A DNA stretch of 10,406 bases from DASRDS01 sp035652495 (GTDB taxonomy: Bacteria; Gemmatimonadota; Gemmatimonadetes; Gemmatimonadales; Gemmatimonadaceae), in assembly GCA_035652495.1 (NCBI GenBank), contig DASRDS010000342.1:1-10406 (forward strand), in the 5' to 3' direction. Below the pieces are notes generated by a model. That model did no database searches. It saw only the letters and a program-made list of their open reading frames with translations, and was not told the origin of the DNA. Numbering within the stretch: position 1 is the stretch's first letter; the number at the start of each line of letters is the position of its first letter. Position numbers and translations under genes: made by a program. This document shows positions 8,281 to 10,406 of this stretch, one piece after another.

Positions 8281-9197
8281 AATTCGGGGCGTTGGCGCTC
8301 GCGTTCGCGCTTGTCGCGTGCGAGAAGCGAGCGTCGGCTCCGCCGAGTCAGAAGCCAGCGGCATCGAGCGCATCGCAGGGCGCGGCGCTCACGTGGGAGG
8401 ATGCGAGCGCGGGGCCGGTGCTCTTCGTGGCTGGCAGCAATGAGACCGAGGCCGCGATCGTCTTCCCGCATTTTACGGACAGCACGCTGGGCACGGTGTC
8501 CACGCTCGACACTGGCGGGATCAGCCGCGGCAAGGCCGACCTATTCGCCCGCGGCGGGCTTATCGGCACGGCGGTGATTGTGCCAAAGACCGCCGGTGTG
8601 CTCGGTGGTGAATGCACCGCGTGGCCCACGGCTCATGTGCGTTCGATTGATCGAGCGACCGGCGGCGTTCCGGGACCGTGGACCGTCGGATTCGTGGCGG
8701 GGCATGCGGTCGCGGTGACGATGGACTCCATCGCGATGCTCACGCCGGCCGATTCGACCATTCGAACGTCGGACATCGCGCGCCTGGCGTCGACACTGCC
8801 CAACGACACGGCGCCGTCGTTTCATGGGTTGCCGTTCGAGGTGCAGCGCGCGGGCCGGTTCTCGATCGCGCCGGGGATCGACGGCATCGCGGCCGTGCTG
8901 GTGCGGCATGTGAACGAAGAAGCGAATCCCCGCGAGGAGCACATCTTCTTGATCGCGGAGCGGGACAGCACGCATCAGCCTCCGGCGTGGGTCGCGGCCT
9001 ACTCCGAGCGCGCGTCGGGGTCCGAGGACGATTTGGAGACGAACGAGGTGCTGGCCGCTGTTCGCCTCGGGCCGGGGCGGACGCCGACGCTCGTGCTGAG
9101 TCGCGATTATGGCGACGGGGGCGTGTACTCGCTCATTGAGCGTGGCGCTCCGGCGCAGTGGCGGCTGCGGTGGAGTAGCGCGTACACCGGGTGCTAG
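8277..9197 (+). CDS. Lipoprotein of unknown function
   Basis: A 306-aa protein I do not recognise. The N-terminus MKFGALALAFALVAC is a clear lipoprotein signal with lipobox LVAC (Cys15), so it should be membrane-anchored outside the cytoplasm. A low-complexity Ala/Ser/Pro/Lys linker (16-36) follows, then a folded, probably beta-rich region with segments such as GPVLFVAGSNETEAAIVFP, GFVAGHAVAVTMDS and a C-terminal TPTLVLSRDYGDGGVYSLIERG...WRLRWSSAYTGC. Besides the lipid Cys there are only two cysteines, Cys113 and the very last residue Cys306, which could form a disulfide. The GTG start at 8277 overlaps the polA stop (GTGA). GAAGGA directly abuts the start, too close for a standard ribosome binding site, so translation is probably coupled to polA. 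The stop shares CTAG with the gene on the other strand. Confidence 0.8.
   Translation: MKFGALALAFALVACEKRASAPPSQKPAASSASQGAALTWEDASAGPVLFVAGSNETEAAIVFPHFTDSTLGTVSTLDTGGISRGKADLFARGGLIGTAVIVPKTAGVLGGECTAWPTAHVRSIDRATGGVPGPWTVGFVAGHAVAVTMDSIAMLTPADSTIRTSDIARLASTLPNDTAPSFHGLPFEVQRAGRFSIAPGIDGIAAVLVRHVNEEANPREEHIFLIAERDSTHQPPAWVAAYSERASGSEDDLETNEVLAAVRLGPGRTPTLVLSRDYGDGGVYSLIERGAPAQWRLRWSSAYTGC
9194..9197. other. CTAG shared by two convergent stop codons
   Basis: The plus-strand gene stops with TAG at 9195-9197 and the minus-strand gene with TAG read from 9196-9194, so the two genes overlap by 4 bases. No terminator hairpin with a T-run is visible around it, so transcripts from both sides may run into each other. 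Confidence 0.85.
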
Positions 9198-9655
9198 TTC
9201 GGCGTCGTCGCCCGCTCGAACCCTAACTCTCGGCCATCGATGCTCGTGAACGGGAAGTCGGCGGTCGACCCGACGTCGCCCCTGAGTTGTCCGCCGGCGA
9301 CGAGGCCGCCGCCAAAGTTAATGAACTCGTCCGTCGCTTCGTTGGCTGTCGCCGTGAACTGGAACTGAACGTGACAATTTGGGATGACGACGTCGATCGT
9401 GCCGCATTCCCCTCCGTTGAGACCCGCACGGCCGGCGACTTTGAACGTGACTGATCGGTCTCCGATGTAATCGAGCACCGCGGTGCCAGTGATGGTGTCG
9501 TTCACCTGCGTGAGCGTGACGCGAAAATCTCTCAGGCCCGCTGGCAAAGTGGCGCTCGTCGCCCGCCACGCTCCGGTGAGCGGTTCGTGTTGGGGCGATG
9601 TGCTCGAGGAGCACGCGATGGCGAGGCCCAGGGGTAGCACGAGGAAACGGCGCAT
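9194..9655 (-). CDS. Small lipoprotein, beta-rich, unknown function
   Basis: A 153-aa protein starting MRRFLVLPLGLAIACSSS, a short lipoprotein-type signal with the probable lipid Cys at 15, so it is probably anchored in the inner or outer membrane. The mature part begins near LTGAWRATSATLP and continues in alternating hydrophobic strands such as FRVTLTQVNDTITGTAVLDY, VTFKVAGRAG and VQFQFTATA. That pattern fits a small beta-barrel or beta-sandwich. GGECGTIDVVIPNCHV carries two cysteines that could pair. The reading frame extends to a GTG at 9682, directly after the upstream stop, but ATG 9655 gives a normal basic signal-peptide start. It is the last gene of a - strand operon and resembles its upstream neighbour in design: the same LAIAC signal end, a GxW start and a DTxxG strand. 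I do not recognise the family. Confidence 0.78.
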   Translation of the reverse strand: MRRFLVLPLGLAIACSSSTSPQHEPLTGAWRATSATLPAGLRDFRVTLTQVNDTITGTAVLDYIGDRSVTFKVAGRAGLNGGECGTIDVVIPNCHVQFQFTATANEATDEFINFGGGLVAGGQLRGDVGSTADFPFTSIDGRELGFERATTPN

Positions 9656-9682
9656 TAAATTCTCGATTAGGTTCAAGGTCAC

Positions 9683-10030
9683 TCACTGACGGTAGAACGT
9701 CGTGCCATTGAGCTCGATCCTGCCGCCGTTGATCGCTTTGCCGACTCTGCTACTCACATGGCCGTTGACGTCCGTCAGAGTGAGGGCAATAGTCGGTCGC
9801 GCGTATTGGCCGCTGACGCTCCAGCGCTGCCCGCCAAACGAGCTGACGCCGCTCACCGTGTCACCAGACTCGGACAGCAAGAATCCCATGGGACCGGCCG
9901 GAGTGGGCTTTTGGTTTGGACCCCAACTCGACCAGCTGCCGGCGATGCTGGCCGGCGGACTCCAAGGACCTGTGCCATCGCCCGCGCACGCCATACACGC
10001 AATGGCAAGCGCGATAGACAACGCTCTCAT
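9683..10030 (-). CDS. Very small lipoprotein, unknown function
   Basis: A 115-aa protein starting MRALSIALAIACMACAGDG, a lipoprotein-type signal with candidate lipid cysteines at 12 and 15. The mature part opens with IAGSWSSWGPNQKPTP and then has strand-like segments GFLLSESGDTVSGVSSFGG, WSVSGQYARPTIALTLTDVNG and RIELNGTTFYRQ. This suggests a compact beta structure with little helix. The frame is open much further upstream, to 10189, but that part is antisense-like overlap with the preceding gene, and ATG 10030 starts a proper signal peptide. The ATG overlaps the stop of the preceding membrane-protein gene (ATGA at 10030-10027), so translation is probably coupled. It ends directly before the frame of the next lipoprotein. 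The product is unrecognised; it may be a distant paralogue of that neighbour. Confidence 0.72.
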   Translation of the reverse strand: MRALSIALAIACMACAGDGTGPWSPPASIAGSWSSWGPNQKPTPAGPMGFLLSESGDTVSGVSSFGGQRWSVSGQYARPTIALTLTDVNGHVSSRVGKAINGGRIELNGTTFYRQ

Positions 10031-10406
10031 GTACTGACGGACCCACGCGCCGGAGCCTTCGTCACCGGCGCCGCGGCGCACGCGTTCTTGAGCCAGCGGC
10101 GGAAGTACGAGTCGGCCAACAGATATGGTAGCGCGTAGGCGACGCCCCAGAGCGCGAGCTGGGCGTCGAGCAGTCGCCCGCGTGCCCAACTGGGAACGCC
10201 GAGGAGAATCAGCATTACGCTGAGCGCGATCACGAGCAGCAAGAGCCCCGTGAACTTGAGCTCATAGCGCACCTGCCACGGATCACCGGCATTCGCGCCG
10301 ATGGTCACGCGGCCTGACGAGATGGCCATGAAGAATTTGGGACTGTCTTTCGCGAGGCCCCACGCGGGCGGCACGCGGAATCGGAATCCGCCGATGAGCG
10401 AATGGT
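10027..10406 (-). CDS. Membrane protein with two helices, C-terminal part (5' end outside window)
   Basis: The frame is open to the right edge. The residues before the first internal start (GTG 10374) read HSLIGGFRFR, with no ATG, so the gene probably begins outside the window. The visible 126 residues contain a polar, probably extramembrane part (KFFMAISSGRVTIGANAG, then DPWQVRYELKF). Two hydrophobic segments follow: FTGLLLLVIALSVMLILLG, and QLALWGVAYALPYLLADSYF after a short basic loop. The cytoplasm-like tail RRWLKNACAAAPVTKAP completes it. I do not recognise the family. It is the first visible gene of the - strand operon, and its TGA overlaps the ATG of the following lipoprotein (ATGA), so it is probably co-translated with it. 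Confidence 0.72.
   Translation of the reverse strand, partial: HSLIGGFRFRVPPAWGLAKDSPKFFMAISSGRVTIGANAGDPWQVRYELKFTGLLLLVIALSVMLILLGVPSWARGRLLDAQLALWGVAYALPYLLADSYFRRWLKNACAAAPVTKAPARGSVST

Noticed and set aside
10031..10189. Upstream extension of the 115-aa lipoprotein frame
   Set aside because: Arg-rich sequence overlapping the preceding membrane-protein gene in another frame; it would bury the lipoprotein signal inside the protein.

Overview
This is a GC-rich, very tightly packed bacterial chromosome segment with ten protein-coding genes (two cut by the window edges). I see no RNA gene, insertion sequence, CRISPR array or prophage signature, and no gene-free stretch longer than about 60 bases. 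The gene set is mostly housekeeping (mnmE, pyrE, polA) plus signalling kinases and small exported proteins. The stand-alone GWxTD-motif protein, the style of the DNA polymerase I and the many small lipoproteins of unknown function suggest a soil or environmental phylum such as Gemmatimonadota, or possibly Acidobacteriota. That placement is inference, since no rRNA is present.

Layout. Bases 1-497 (+) hold the 3' end of a metallo-beta-lactamase-fold hydrolase, which overlaps by 11 bases the start of mnmE (487-1812, +), the tRNA wobble-uridine modification GTPase. mnmE converges, with a 4-base gap, on pyrE (1817-2404, -), orotate phosphoribosyltransferase. pyrE diverges from an orphan membrane histidine kinase (2403-3446, +), and the two ATG start codons share one CATG. 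The histidine kinase converges on a soluble Hanks-type Ser/Thr kinase (3464-4339, -) across a perfect 7-bp hairpin. Divergent from the Ser/Thr kinase is a + strand run of four genes: a small exported GWxTD-motif protein (4394-4810), a membrane lipid/polyprenol kinase of the SEC59/DGK1/VTE5 type (4807-5403, ATGA overlap), polA (5416-8280) and a 306-aa lipoprotein of unknown function (8277-9197, GTGA overlap). This run is probably one transcription unit. Its end meets, in a shared CTAG, the end of a - strand operon read from the right edge: a membrane protein (10027-10406, partial), a small lipoprotein (9683-10030, ATGA overlap) and a second small lipoprotein of similar build (9194-9655).

How the genes may work together. 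The neighbours do not form one obvious pathway. mnmE, pyrE and polA serve translation fidelity, pyrimidine synthesis and DNA repair/replication. The two kinases are tail-to-tail, but nothing in the sequence shows they share a signal. The coupled pairs (GWxTD protein with lipid kinase; membrane protein with two small lipoproteins) are the best candidates for functional units of unknown role at the cell envelope.

I do not see a clear new defence, mobile or metabolic system. The most notable points are a DNA polymerase I that keeps its 3'-5' exonuclease fold but has lost the Exo I acidic residues, a divergent gene pair with no intergenic space, and the uncharacterised right-hand lipoprotein operon.
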